From positions 1-20,888 of IMG/VR virus record IMGVR_UViG_3300011116_000643: a DNA stretch of 20,888 bases. The stretch is one strand, 5' to 3'. The stretch is from a virus. This document shows, one piece after another, positions 13,119 through 20,888 of this stretch (position 1 is its first letter; the number at the start of each line of letters is the position of its first letter). Under the pieces are notes generated by a model. That model saw only the letters and a list, made by a program, of their open reading frames with translations, did not search any database and was not told the DNA's origin. The position numbers and the translations under genes are program-made.

Positions 13119-13840
13119 CACAACAAGAATGACCACGCAAGTCTTGACACCGATCCGGGAGTTACCATCGAGCCGTCAGAGCCAAAAGATGCACATACTG
13201 TTTCTGATCCGTTATTCAATCTTGTGAGTATCTCCAGTTTTCCATCTCCAGAATCAGTGCTTGTACTCGTCCTGAACATGAAATCCCTTAGGTTATTCGC
13301 TGACCCACTCTTGCTTGTGGCCCTGAGGATAATCTTCGGCCCGACTTGCGAGCCTGATGCTACCTGTACTGGCGCAACAACAATCGCCTCGCTATTGGCA
13401 ACCTGACTTGCCAGCGAGATGGGCAAGTACATCGTATGGAGCGCAGGAGTCCAGCGTTCCACTTCTGCTCCTTGGCTTGCAAGTGAGATGTACCCATTGT
13501 TGTCGGTGCCGCCCGGATGCCAGAAGCCCGTGTCGCTGTCTCCACCAAGACTGATGCTTGGGGTGATCACTCCTCCGCCGCTAATTGATCCCGCCGTAAA
13601 AGAGAACGACACTCCAGCGTCGGTTACTCGGAGCAAGTCTCCAGTGTCCGTGCTATTCCTCACGAGCAGTCCCACCGAGCCCGCGTATCTATTCCTGATT
13701 TTTACTGCTGGCTGAGTACTTGAATTTACCGCAGTAATGACCAGAGGAGTGCCGTAACTCTCGTCACCCTCCCAAGCCTTCACGATTTGCAATATATGTT
13801 CTTTTCGAACCGTGGTTCCAAGGTCTCTGTCAAAACTCAT
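13118..13840 (-). CDS. Tail fibre-like structural protein (240 aa)
   Basis: The sequence is rich in Ser, Thr, Gly and Val with no hydrophobic segment. It contains the fibre-type segment GGDSDTGFWHPGGTDNNGYI with SLASQGAEVERW, close in pattern to DTGIYxPxxDxIxFxTxGxExxR repeats of tail fibre and appendage proteins, and ends in LAWSFLL. No S74 or other chaperone end is seen. It lies 6 bp after the 738-aa gene and is coupled to the first lysis gene (TGATG). A minor virion appendage is the likely role. Confidence 0.65.
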   Translation of the reverse strand: MSFDRDLGTTVRKEHILQIVKAWEGDESYGTPLVITAVNSSTQPAVKIRNRYAGSVGLLVRNSTDTGDLLRVTDAGVSFSFTAGSISGGGVITPSISLGGDSDTGFWHPGGTDNNGYISLASQGAEVERWTPALHTMYLPISLASQVANSEAIVVAPVQVASGSQVGPKIILRATSKSGSANNLRDFMFRTSTSTDSGDGKLEILTRLNNGSETVCASFGSDGSMVTPGSVSRLAWSFLL

Positions 13841-13846
13841 TATGTG

Positions 13847-16063
13847 TTACCCCGTCGTGTCATAGTAAGAAACGAATGCGCCCTCTGAATACGGAGACTG
13901 TTCATATATTGCTCCACTCTGCAACACAAAGTCGTCGTAGAGATTTAACCTGAATTTTGCTGTAATTCCAGATTGTGCATCCGGGACTGATTGATCGCTC
14001 CAATTCCAGACTAGTCCGGTTGGCTTGTCAAACTGCGCCTGCCGCTCGGTTCCATCAGGCCCAATAACCGTAAATAATGACTTGCTATCTTTAAGCAATT
14101 CCAGAATATTAATTCTTGACAACCCAGAGTATTGATTCTTGCCAGTCACAATTGTTTGATCTTGAGCAACAAAAACTACACAGTCAACAAATTTTGAAGA
14201 TGGCATGTGCGGTACAAAGTCAACACTCACCGAAGTAACCGCAGAAGAAACAGTATTGTCTGATCCATAAAATAGAAGTTTCAATCCAATCTTATATCCA
14301 TTATAATTTCGTGGAAGTGATATCTCAGAAATTGGAGACAGGATTACAGAACCTACTCTTATCCATTCGGAGTTATCAATTCTTGCATATACTTCTATAT
14401 AATTTAGTGCACTTACTTTTTCGTTTGTGATTGTTATTCTCATAAATGTTTTTAGAATATTTGCTATAAAACAATCATGGTCAGGGAGTGTGACGCTTTT
14501 ACCGCTAATATCAAAAAGCATATTTGTATCAGTAAGAAATGTCTTTCCCGGCTTTGGAAGGGTCACAAAATGCACACTTGGCAATACCTGCGTACCAGAT
14601 GGATTTGTCTGCGTTCCAATACACAAGACAGGATTTGTACTCGAATTTACACTTGTAATATAAATTGATGTTGCTCTCTCATTTGGAATATATGGGGCAA
14701 CACTGTGCCACACCATTCTCAAATTGCCTTCTTTATTCTGGTCTGCCGCTGCACCGGATGGCAACGCACCAAGCCTGCCCTTCAAGATATAGGAATCTGT
14801 TCCATTCCAGAATGCGGCATAGAGCCACTCAGGGTCTCCAGTGTAAATGACTGCATGTCCGCGTATTGGGCCGTTGTTTCCCGGAATCGACTCAGGGCCA
14901 ACGCTTACCAATGTTCCGCCAACCTGTCCGTCCATTTCGACATACATATAAAGCCCACGGGGAGTTGGGATGAATAGCCTACCATTCCAGACTCGCATGG
15001 TGCGCCCGCTATCAGCGTCAGATATGCCATTCTTCTTGTCAATGATTGGAGATGGTACTCCACCGTTGGCATCTGTCTGCACTCTGAATGCACATCCATT
15101 ACTAGCGGTGATCACGATCATGTCTCTCAAGGCTGCTATTCCAGTAATGCTTTCCAATTCTGGATTCAATGAGAGTGGGGAAATCTGGGCAACCCAATTG
15201 TTCCAGACAAATGGGTCTTGTTCTTGGATCAAAGGCCATATCGCTTGCTTCGTGGCAGTACCGCCAACAATGGGAACGAAATTAGGAGCAGTGCTTGCCC
15301 ACAGATATTCGCCTCCTGTTGCTGCGGTGGAATAGACTCCAGATGTCCAGTGCGTGAATCGCACAGGATTATTGGTTACTGCGTGCGCTACTTCCGATGC
15401 GTCTTCCTCCCAGACAAGAGTTCCATTGGTTGAGCCCTCGTAGCATCGGACAACTGGCTGATCCTTTGCGCCAATCAACACTCCCGTGCGTGTCGATCCT
15501 CCATCAATAGCCCAAGTCCAAGATGGGGAAGCCTCAGTAAGTTTTCGTGTACTCAGCAGCACTCCAGTCGCATCGCCGTTGCCCACGCCCGATGTTGCTC
15601 GTGTTGTGGCTACTGTTTCTGCGTTGAGGGTTGTAGTAATTCTTCTTATTACTCCATTTTCTTGTACGACATACAGTCCAGTGGTACCGTCTCTGAAATC
15701 AAACTCAAAAAAATCAATCACCCTGCCCGCAGACGATAGGAGTTCTACTGTTCGTCGCTGCAATGGCCTGACAATCTTCCTTGACAATTCTGTCTGTGGC
15801 CCCTCTCCAGAAGCAAGATATCGGCCACCTACATAGTGAATGTCTGAACCAACCGTGCCACCACTCCAGTCAATCCATCCCACGGTTTTCTTATAACCCG
15901 GAGCACTACTTGCAAACGCCTGCTCTTCCGCCGACGTGACCTCGCTAACAGCAGACATTCCCGAATATTGATATGTCCAGCCGTGCCTGAATTGGTCTGT
16001 GGATAGTTGATAAGAAACCCCATCAATTCTGATGGAGCCAATGTTTCTTGTTTTTCCTGCCAT
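13847..16063 (-). CDS. Large tail/virion structural protein (738 aa)
   Basis: The family is not firmly recognised. The first two thirds look like a beta-propeller, with repeated strands such as GLYVVQENGVIRRITT, AALRDMIVITASNGCAF and RVWNGRLFIPTPRGLYMYV. The last third is beta-rich and AT-rich (around 14100-14700) and may be a separate domain. The ATG at 16063 shares a base with the preceding stop (TAATG). A TTG at 16078 would add five residues. Placement between fibre genes and lysis genes, the size and the absence of enzyme motifs suggest a tail tube, baseplate or adhesin component. Confidence 0.6.
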   Translation of the reverse strand: MAGKTRNIGSIRIDGVSYQLSTDQFRHGWTYQYSGMSAVSEVTSAEEQAFASSAPGYKKTVGWIDWSGGTVGSDIHYVGGRYLASGEGPQTELSRKIVRPLQRRTVELLSSAGRVIDFFEFDFRDGTTGLYVVQENGVIRRITTTLNAETVATTRATSGVGNGDATGVLLSTRKLTEASPSWTWAIDGGSTRTGVLIGAKDQPVVRCYEGSTNGTLVWEEDASEVAHAVTNNPVRFTHWTSGVYSTAATGGEYLWASTAPNFVPIVGGTATKQAIWPLIQEQDPFVWNNWVAQISPLSLNPELESITGIAALRDMIVITASNGCAFRVQTDANGGVPSPIIDKKNGISDADSGRTMRVWNGRLFIPTPRGLYMYVEMDGQVGGTLVSVGPESIPGNNGPIRGHAVIYTGDPEWLYAAFWNGTDSYILKGRLGALPSGAAADQNKEGNLRMVWHSVAPYIPNERATSIYITSVNSSTNPVLCIGTQTNPSGTQVLPSVHFVTLPKPGKTFLTDTNMLFDISGKSVTLPDHDCFIANILKTFMRITITNEKVSALNYIEVYARIDNSEWIRVGSVILSPISEISLPRNYNGYKIGLKLLFYGSDNTVSSAVTSVSVDFVPHMPSSKFVDCVVFVAQDQTIVTGKNQYSGLSRINILELLKDSKSLFTVIGPDGTERQAQFDKPTGLVWNWSDQSVPDAQSGITAKFRLNLYDDFVLQSGAIYEQSPYSEGAFVSYYDTTG

Positions 16064-17364
16064 TATCGTTTGCCCCAAGAGTTTCTTTTCAGGGCCAAAG
16101 GATTTCTAGACCTTTGATATGCTTGCCATTCCCTATCAACTTTTACTCTTCCGGCTTCAAACCGTGTAGTATCAATCGTTCTTGGTCGTGACAGGCTCGT
16201 GTAAATAAATCTTAGTGCTCCAGTAGCAATGTAGTCTCTTGTTCCAATAAGAAATTCATGCGCGTCATTGCTAGGAATTGGGAATGGCATTGCCACGTTG
16301 AGGCAGATTGGGCCAGACCAGTCAGAAGGCTGAAACTCAAGCCAGTTACTCTTCGGCTCCGGCAGTCCCGCAATGACGCGATACTCCTTGGCATTGGCAC
16401 TGCCTGCTCCATCGAGATAAGCAACCGCCACAATATACTGATCATAGGGAGTCATCCAAGATGGCAGCGGAGTTCCTTTTGACATGTTGTCGTATACCGC
16501 CACTCCCGACCACGATGCATTCCCTATGAGTCTGAGATGCACAGACTTGCATCCACTTGGCGCTACAAAACTTCCCCCAAAAAATCCCTCTTTCCCTTCC
16601 ACTGTGTCGCTGCCGCCCCCAAACCATGTCACACTTATTTCTGAATTTGATGTCTCGTTCCATACAGAAACCGATATGCTGTTGGCAATAGCCGCCGGAT
16701 TGCCCAGCGCATAGACCCTATATGACCGTAGTTCGGTTGCTGGGAATGAAGTGCTCTTGGCATATCCACCTGATGATTGCTGCGAAACATTGATATGTCT
16801 TGCTTGACCCGCGCTCGCAGCCTTTGTTACTGTCGCAAGATTTGTGCTCCATGCGTCTGCGGTACTATATTGCATGTCTCCATCAACAATGAGTCCGCCA
16901 AGAAAAACCCATGCTCCCATTCTTGCAGTATTGCAGGCCCAATCAATTGCAGAATTAATATCTTCCGGCGACACGCCATGAGTATGTATCTCATATTCAG
17001 TGGTTCCATTCACCGGCTGACTGGCAAAAGTTCTTCCAATGGTAACCGTTCCATCTGAAGGCGAGTACGAGGCAATTCTATGAGTCTCAGACGTTGCATC
17101 CGCGTTGAGTTTCATAAGCCATGCGCTCTCAAACCTGTCGGAGTCATAGGCAATATCAACAAGACCGTCGCTGCTCTGATCGACCATCTTTGTCATTCCC
17201 TGAAGAACATTGCTGCCGTCACTTGCAATGCCAGTGAATAGCCCGCCCAATCCCCATGCACCTGCAATATATCTTCTCAAATCTTTTCTGCTTACAACAT
17301 TATTATTGTAATTTGTAGACTGGGCCTGAGATGCTGTTGGTGAAATGATTTGTGACGTTGGCAT
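16063..17364 (-). CDS. Virion structural protein (433 aa), tail-associated
   Basis: No family is recognised. The N-terminus (SRKDLRRYIAGAWGLGG) is helical, followed by a region with DGTVTIGRTFASQPVNGTTEYEIH (residues about 84-107), typical of virion proteins. A central jelly-roll-like beta region (about 180-300) is reminiscent of carbohydrate-binding modules: LATVTKAASAGQARHINVSQ early, and GCKSVHLRLIGNASWSGVAV late. The C-terminus is basic (SRNPLALKRNSWGKR). The ATG at 17364 has AGGAA at 6-nt spacing. A receptor-facing or tail adaptor part is inferred from position. Confidence 0.6.
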   Translation of the reverse strand: MPTSQIISPTASQAQSTNYNNNVVSRKDLRRYIAGAWGLGGLFTGIASDGSNVLQGMTKMVDQSSDGLVDIAYDSDRFESAWLMKLNADATSETHRIASYSPSDGTVTIGRTFASQPVNGTTEYEIHTHGVSPEDINSAIDWACNTARMGAWVFLGGLIVDGDMQYSTADAWSTNLATVTKAASAGQARHINVSQQSSGGYAKSTSFPATELRSYRVYALGNPAAIANSISVSVWNETSNSEISVTWFGGGSDTVEGKEGFFGGSFVAPSGCKSVHLRLIGNASWSGVAVYDNMSKGTPLPSWMTPYDQYIVAVAYLDGAGSANAKEYRVIAGLPEPKSNWLEFQPSDWSGPICLNVAMPFPIPSNDAHEFLIGTRDYIATGALRFIYTSLSRPRTIDTTRFEAGRVKVDREWQAYQRSRNPLALKRNSWGKR

Positions 17365-17373
17365 TATATATTC

Positions 17374-18639
17374 CTATGATACAGTGAATTGCGAAGGATT
17401 TGAGAAGTCCCATCCAGATTTTTGCATCCATATATAATATGATCCAGCATCAAGCATAAATGACACCGTTCCATTTGCGCTGCTATATTGCGTACCAGCA
17501 ATAATATTTTGCCCAATTATGTCGCTGGTAACCCATGCCGCAACTCCCTCAATGGGAACACTTGCTGGATTCAATATGGTTGTGGTATGAAGAATTGCTC
17601 CAGCGCCCGAGGTAATCCTACTACTCACCTTGGCATCGAGGTTGGTATCCACCGATGTCTTGATGGCTGTCACGTCTGCTTGCAAACTGGTCAATCCAGT
17701 AGTAGCAAGCCGGGAGGAAACAGTGGCATCTAGGTTAGCAACCACTGGGGTCTTGATGGCTGTCACGTCTGCTTGCAAACTGGTCAATCCAGTAGTAGCA
17801 AGCCGGGAGGAAACAGCGGCATCTAGGTTAGCAACCACTGGGGTCTTGATGGCTGTCACGTCTGCTTGCAAACTGGTCAATCCAGTAGTAGCAAGCCGGG
17901 AGGAAACAGCGGCATCTAGGTACCCTGCTCTTGTGGAAGTGTAGTCCGCAGCACTGGCACGTGTGCTAGTCGCCACGTCCGTCCTAGTTAGGATGGTTCC
18001 TATGCTGGTGTTATCTGGTGCGGTATACGTAAATGTTGCCATCCTCGACGCCACGGTAGCGTCGAGATTGTCCGCAATCCGCTTGCCGACACTTCCCGCC
18101 GTGGTAAGCGCCGATGTGAGTACGTCCCATATTTGCTGAGCCGTGGGTGGAGTGACGGCAAGGGCATACCCGCTCTTGTCGTTGTTTGTCCCAACCGTCA
18201 CTGAGAATCCGAATCCGCTCAATGTCCGGGTGCTAGCCGCCCAGACCAGTGTCGCCGGGTCTTGCCCAGACGAATAGGCTCCGACAGTGACGTTCCCCGT
18301 GGCCTGTCTTGAGGTCACGGCTGCATCCAGATACTCGCTCCCAGATTTCTGCACACACCAGATGCTTGGTATTTCTCGCTGGTCTGGCGTTGCCGAGGAT
18401 GTTTTAAATATGCAAATATATTCGCCCTCTCCGGTCACGCTTGCCGATCCCAATTGATACCTATACAGACCTCCACCGATCTCTGTAGCACTGCCAGCAG
18501 TAACAATCTGCGAACTCGTGTTTGTTGCAGTCAAATGTTTCCATACATCGACTGTAACTGTTAGTCCTGTAACTCCTTGTTTTGATGAAACAAAAAAAGA
18601 GAAGAAATCTAAATTGTTCGACAGTTGTTCTAGTGGCAT
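17374..18639 (-). CDS. Repeat-containing tail/appendage protein (421 aa)
   Basis: Three parts are visible. Residues 1-90 are a beta-rich head (TGLTVTVDVWKHLTATNTSS). The middle (about 100-335) carries LDAAVSSR-type repeats, of which three are near-identical 31-aa units (LDAAVSSRLATTGLTSLQAD with VTAIKTPVVAN). Degenerate copies precede them (LDAAVTSRQATG, LDATVASRMATF) and a partial copy follows (LDAKVSSRI). The end (about 350-421) resembles a carboxypeptidase-regulatory or Ig-like sandwich (VPIEGVAAWVTSD, then GTVSFMLDAGSYYIWMQKSG). The repeats have a heptad-like hydrophobic pattern suited to a trimeric fibre shaft. The ribosome site is weak. The stop overlaps the ribosome site of the next gene. 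A fibre or spike role is inferred. Confidence 0.65.
   Translation of the reverse strand: MPLEQLSNNLDFFSFFVSSKQGVTGLTVTVDVWKHLTATNTSSQIVTAGSATEIGGGLYRYQLGSASVTGEGEYICIFKTSSATPDQREIPSIWCVQKSGSEYLDAAVTSRQATGNVTVGAYSSGQDPATLVWAASTRTLSGFGFSVTVGTNNDKSGYALAVTPPTAQQIWDVLTSALTTAGSVGKRIADNLDATVASRMATFTYTAPDNTSIGTILTRTDVATSTRASAADYTSTRAGYLDAAVSSRLATTGLTSLQADVTAIKTPVVANLDAAVSSRLATTGLTSLQADVTAIKTPVVANLDATVSSRLATTGLTSLQADVTAIKTSVDTNLDAKVSSRITSGAGAILHTTTILNPASVPIEGVAAWVTSDIIGQNIIAGTQYSSANGTVSFMLDAGSYYIWMQKSGWDFSNPSQFTVS
17632..17910. repeat. Three 93-bp direct tandem repeats
   Basis: Units start at 17632, 17725 and 17818, each with GGCATC[T/G]AGG. The second and third are almost identical, while the first differs at several bases near its left end. 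The next GGCATCTAGG, at 17911, begins a degenerate copy. The period is 31 codons, so copy changes keep the reading frame of the 421-aa protein. They can arise by slippage or recombination. Confidence 0.95.
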
Positions 18640-18663
18640 TACTTTCTCTTATGTATTTTTGTA

Positions 18664-18939
18664 CTACACGTCTTCCGATCCCGCATATTCCGGGGTCGCC
18701 TTAATCGTGTTGTATACGCTCCCCAGCAACGTCCCCGCAGTAACAACATCACTTGCAGTCAGGTAGATTGATCGCTGCTCAATAGGCTGCTTGTTGGCAT
18801 GACGGTCAGCCTCCGTCACGTGAACCTCCATCTGCACGTGCAACCTATCCGGCGCGTTGAAGTACATCTGCACAATACGATGATATGATCCCGGAATCTT
18901 CAATCCATGTGGCGTCTCGACATTGATCTTCAGTGCCAT
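18664..18939 (-). CDS. Small hypothetical virion-module protein (91 aa)
   Basis: The product alternates beta-like segments (LKIPGSYHRIVQMYFNAPDR, LHVQMEVHVTEADRHANK) and ends in a helical, acidic tail (VYNTIKATPEYAGSEDV). There is no membrane segment or signal. The ATG at 18939 follows GGAGGG with 8-nt spacing, a strong site. It is flanked by structural genes on both sides, so an accessory tail protein or assembly factor is possible. No family is recognised. Confidence 0.7.
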   Translation of the reverse strand: MALKINVETPHGLKIPGSYHRIVQMYFNAPDRLHVQMEVHVTEADRHANKQPIEQRSIYLTASDVVTAGTLLGSVYNTIKATPEYAGSEDV

Positions 18940-18956
18940 TTTGCTTACCCTCCGTA

Positions 18957-19172
18957 TTACTGATCTTGAGAAGGTGCTACAAACGTTACTTCCGCATGCA
19001 CCGAAACCAACTTGATATTTCCCTTCTCCGGGGAGAAGTCTGGATTTCCGAGGCGATATCCTGCAATCAACGCCTGTCCCTGCTCAGTGCGAAGACCCAA
19101 CTGAATGAGTGCTTCGACAATTGGAACGGGCAGTGCATAATTCTTTTCCGCGGACTGTTCCTTAGTAGCCAT
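18957..19172 (-). CDS. Small hypothetical protein (71 aa)
   Basis: An N-terminal charged stretch (MATKEQSAEKNYALPVPIVE) leads to a helix (ALIQLGLRTEQGQALIAGYR) and a beta-like end (KLVSVHAEVTFVAP). The ATG at 19172 has AAAGGAG with 7-nt spacing. It lies 13 bp after the S74 fibre gene and 17 bp before the 91-aa gene. The strong ribosome sites here suggest these small proteins are made in quantity. Function is unknown. Confidence 0.65.
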   Translation of the reverse strand: MATKEQSAEKNYALPVPIVEALIQLGLRTEQGQALIAGYRLGNPDFSPEKGNIKLVSVHAEVTFVAPSQDQ

Positions 19173-19185
19173 TCATTCGCTCCTT

Positions 19186-20214
19186 TCAAGCGCGTTGTTC
19201 AAGTGTAGCAATTCGTGTAGCGAGTTCCTTGATGGCATTCACAAATGCCCACTGCAACTCGTTGGTATTGAGGTTCAGGAGTTCCGTCACCGTTTCAACA
19301 TCATCCTCATCCTTGTCCGTATGTTCATACGTTCCAATCATCTCCGGCCAAGTTGCCTGAGCCTCCTGTGCAATCACGGACACATGCTCCCGGCCGTCAT
19401 CAACCGATCCGAATGCACCGTTGAGGCGGTACCTCTTCGGCTCAAGTGCCATGATGTCCGCAACCCCACGCGTGTATGGGCCAACGACTTCTTTCACCCT
19501 CGCGTCGGAACTGATCGTCCATGTGTTGGATGTTGGCTTTGCGGCGGAGTCAGTATTCAAGTGAAGTGCATAGGATGGGGTAGCGGCAAACCCGATGGCA
19601 ACCCTTCCAGCGGACGAGATTCCAAAAACATCTCCGACACTGTTGACTAAATTAATAAAATTATTACTATTGGAAGCAGTTGAACAAGAAACGCGTATCA
19701 TTCCACCAGCAACTGCGGCACTAGCACTGGTATTGCTTACTGTCAATGAGGTATCAAACGTGCCTGCTCCAGTATGAACAAAACATGTTGCCGCAACATT
19801 AGTTATAGTACTTTTTACAAATAAATAAGCATTTGGAGATGGTTCATTAATGCCTACGTATCCAGAGGAAGTAAGAACCATTCCAACAGTATCATTACCG
19901 TAAGTAAAATTGATTGCCCCAGTTCCAGAATTAGTTGTATATCTGCTTCCAATTCTTAATCCCAAACTGTCCCATTGCATGAATTGAGAAGTGCCAAATC
20001 TGCTTTTTACTGTCACGTTTGCATTTGCTAGCGCATTGGTAGCACCGCTGTATGTATTCTCAACTTGCAAATGCCCCGTGGTGTCGTTTGCGGTTACACC
20101 AGAAACATGTAGCAACGTTCCAGAAGCCGGACTACTTGTCCCAATGCCAACGTTGCCAAGGTTGACAAGTGTCCCGTCCCCACGCTCATCACTGCTAAGT
20201 CTTTTAATAGCCAT
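19186..20214 (-). CDS. Tail fibre with C-terminal S74 self-cleaving chaperone
   Basis: A 342-aa fibre ends in an intramolecular chaperone of auto-processing (peptidase S74). The shaft carries VGIGTSSP-type beta segments (21-30, again near 119-126 and 205-215). The S74 domain starts at SSDARVKE, with the candidate Ser-Lys dyad S236 and K241 in the S-D-x-R-x-K motif. DIMALEPKRYRLNG, VSVIAQEAQATWPEMIG and LNLNTNELQWAFVNAIKELA follow, then a C-terminal coiled coil. In this family the chaperone trimerises the fibre and then cleaves itself off before the Ser. The ATG at 20214 is 2 bp after the upstream stop. A second S74 end lies at 20668-20888, so two fibres with the same maturation system are encoded. 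Confidence 0.9.
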   Translation of the reverse strand: MAIKRLSSDERGDGTLVNLGNVGIGTSSPASGTLLHVSGVTANDTTGHLQVENTYSGATNALANANVTVKSRFGTSQFMQWDSLGLRIGSRYTTNSGTGAINFTYGNDTVGMVLTSSGYVGINEPSPNAYLFVKSTITNVAATCFVHTGAGTFDTSLTVSNTSASAAVAGGMIRVSCSTASNSNNFINLVNSVGDVFGISSAGRVAIGFAATPSYALHLNTDSAAKPTSNTWTISSDARVKEVVGPYTRGVADIMALEPKRYRLNGAFGSVDDGREHVSVIAQEAQATWPEMIGTYEHTDKDEDDVETVTELLNLNTNELQWAFVNAIKELATRIATLEQRA

Positions 20215-20216
20215 GA

Positions 20217-20549
20217 TTATGGGCCCTGTACGCCAAACGCGCTTACATGAACAGTACCTGCACTTACTGTAACAATAAGATATCTTGCACCGCTACTCGC
20301 ATCAAGAATAATTTTATCAAAAGTAACCGTGTCATTTGGTCTAATGACCGCAGCATTTGTAATGTAGGTTCCATGTGTTGCAGCAGTACTACTCGTACTC
20401 ATGGTAAATGTTCTATCAACAGTATCTGTATTGCAAAAAACAATTGCGGAAAAAATCGTATAGGCGCTAGCGGTCGCGGTATTATCCACTAGAGTAGTAA
20501 CAGCGGTACTCCCACTGAGCGAGCCAAGTCGTTTCGGTGCTTCGGCCAT
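20217..20549 (-). CDS. Small beta-rich virion protein (110 aa)
   Basis: The product is rich in Thr, Ser, Ala and Val (MAEAPKRLGSLSGSTAVTTL at the start, RYLIVTVSAGTVHVSAFGVQ at the end). This is typical of small beta-sandwich virion proteins and fibre adaptors. The KRL-S-x-x-S opening resembles that of the following fibre (AIKRLSSDE), hinting at a shared N-terminal attachment motif. The ATG at 20549 has GGAGAG with 6-nt spacing. The 118 bp upstream hold this site and a 12-bp TCGCC-TT-GGCGA palindrome (20641-20652) but no obvious gene. Function is inferred from context only. Confidence 0.6.
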   Translation of the reverse strand: MAEAPKRLGSLSGSTAVTTLVDNTATASAYTIFSAIVFCNTDTVDRTFTMSTSSTAATHGTYITNAAVIRPNDTVTFDKIILDASSGARYLIVTVSAGTVHVSAFGVQGP

Positions 20550-20667
20550 TACGTTCTCTCCATCATGAAAAAATCTTCTACTGCTTTGAACGAATCAAAT
20601 CGTGTTCGTGCCTATTCTGCAACGTGCAACGTCACCCCAGTCGCCTTGGCGAGCGCATTCCGCGCCG

Positions 20668-20888
20668 TCACGGCTTTGCCTCTAGCGCGTCAATGCGGGC
20701 TTGCATTGCGGCATTCTGTTCCGCCAATTCCTTGATTGCATTGACGAGTCCCCATTGCAGATCGTTGGTATTGAGATTCAGCAGTTCCAACTGAACGGTT
20801 TCGCCAGTCTCAGGATCGGTCTCCTGATGCGGGAATGCCCCGACCATCTCCGGCCAAGTACTCAGTGCATCCTGCGCAATGATTGACA
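20668..20888 (-). CDS. Second S74-ended tail fibre, C-terminal fragment (cut by window edge)
   Basis: The frame runs in from the right edge without a start and ends with TGA at 20668. Its 73 codons give SIIAQDALSTWPEMVG, then LNLNTNDLQWGLVNAIKELA, and a coiled-coil end (MQARIDALEAKP). This is a clear paralogue of the complete fibre at 19186-20214 (VIAQEAQATWPEMIG, LNLNTNELQWAFVNAIKELA). The catalytic SDxRxK motif lies beyond the window. The two differ most in the loop between WPEM and LNLNTN. It is probably another receptor-binding fibre upstream in the same operon. Confidence 0.85.
   Translation of the reverse strand, partial: SIIAQDALSTWPEMVGAFPHQETDPETGETVQLELLNLNTNDLQWGLVNAIKELAEQNAAMQARIDALEAKP

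Noticed and set aside
17632-17910. CRISPR array
   Set aside because: The repeats are contiguous, 93 bp long, without spacers, and code in frame for a protein.
17630-17944. Plus-strand repeated frame across the 93-bp repeats
   Set aside because: Repeats of 93 bp keep all frames open in register; this frame has no ribosome site and only mirrors the repeat.

Overview
The window is about 20.9 kb of a tailed double-stranded DNA bacteriophage (Caudoviricetes type) or a prophage-derived contig. The diagnostic genes are a terminase large subunit, a terminase small-subunit candidate, a primase-helicase, a phage-carried DnaE polymerase, an endolysin with small membrane proteins, and tail fibres with peptidase S74 chaperone ends. 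Nearly everything is on the minus strand and tightly packed, with TAATG, TGATG and ATGA overlaps and strong AAGGAG-type ribosome sites, so the host is a bacterium using Shine-Dalgarno initiation. The host taxon and Gram type cannot be read from the sequence. No integrase, repressor, tRNA, insertion sequence or CRISPR array is visible, so a lytic life style is likely but not proven.

Layout, read in the direction of minus-strand transcription (right to left): (1) 20888-13118, tail and receptor-binding module: a partial S74 fibre, a 110-aa beta-rich protein, a complete S74 fibre, two small proteins, a 421-aa protein with three 93-bp tandem repeats, and 433-, 738- and 240-aa structural proteins. 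(2) 13118-11745, lysis module: a 62-aa membrane protein, an amidase endolysin, and 70-aa and 74-aa membrane proteins. (3) 11754-11225, a run of Lys-rich microproteins of 55, 28, 40 and 50 aa, with a doubtful 36-aa Cys-containing ORF beyond. (4) 11224-10955, a hairpin-rich gap ending in a likely bidirectional terminator. (5) 10358-10954, the only plus-strand gene, an ECF-like sigma factor. (6) 10359-3431, replication and nucleotide module: a 63-aa basic protein, DnaE, a possible ssDNA-binding protein, a Prim-Pol/SF3-type primase-helicase, a dNMP kinase and a 148-aa protein. (7) 3444-14, DNA processing and packaging: a RecB/Cas4-like nuclease, a 24-aa membrane ORF, a second PD-(D/E)XK nuclease, TerS and a two-frame TerL.

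The gene set implies a phage that brings its own replicative polymerase, primase-helicase and dNMP kinase, and that may redirect host RNA polymerase with its own sigma factor. The best points for a second look are the TerL coding region broken across two frames, the nuclease/TerS overlap, the divergent sigma/replication start codons sharing a CATG, the microprotein array, the apparently intact PHP nuclease site in DnaE, and the paralogous S74 fibre ends.
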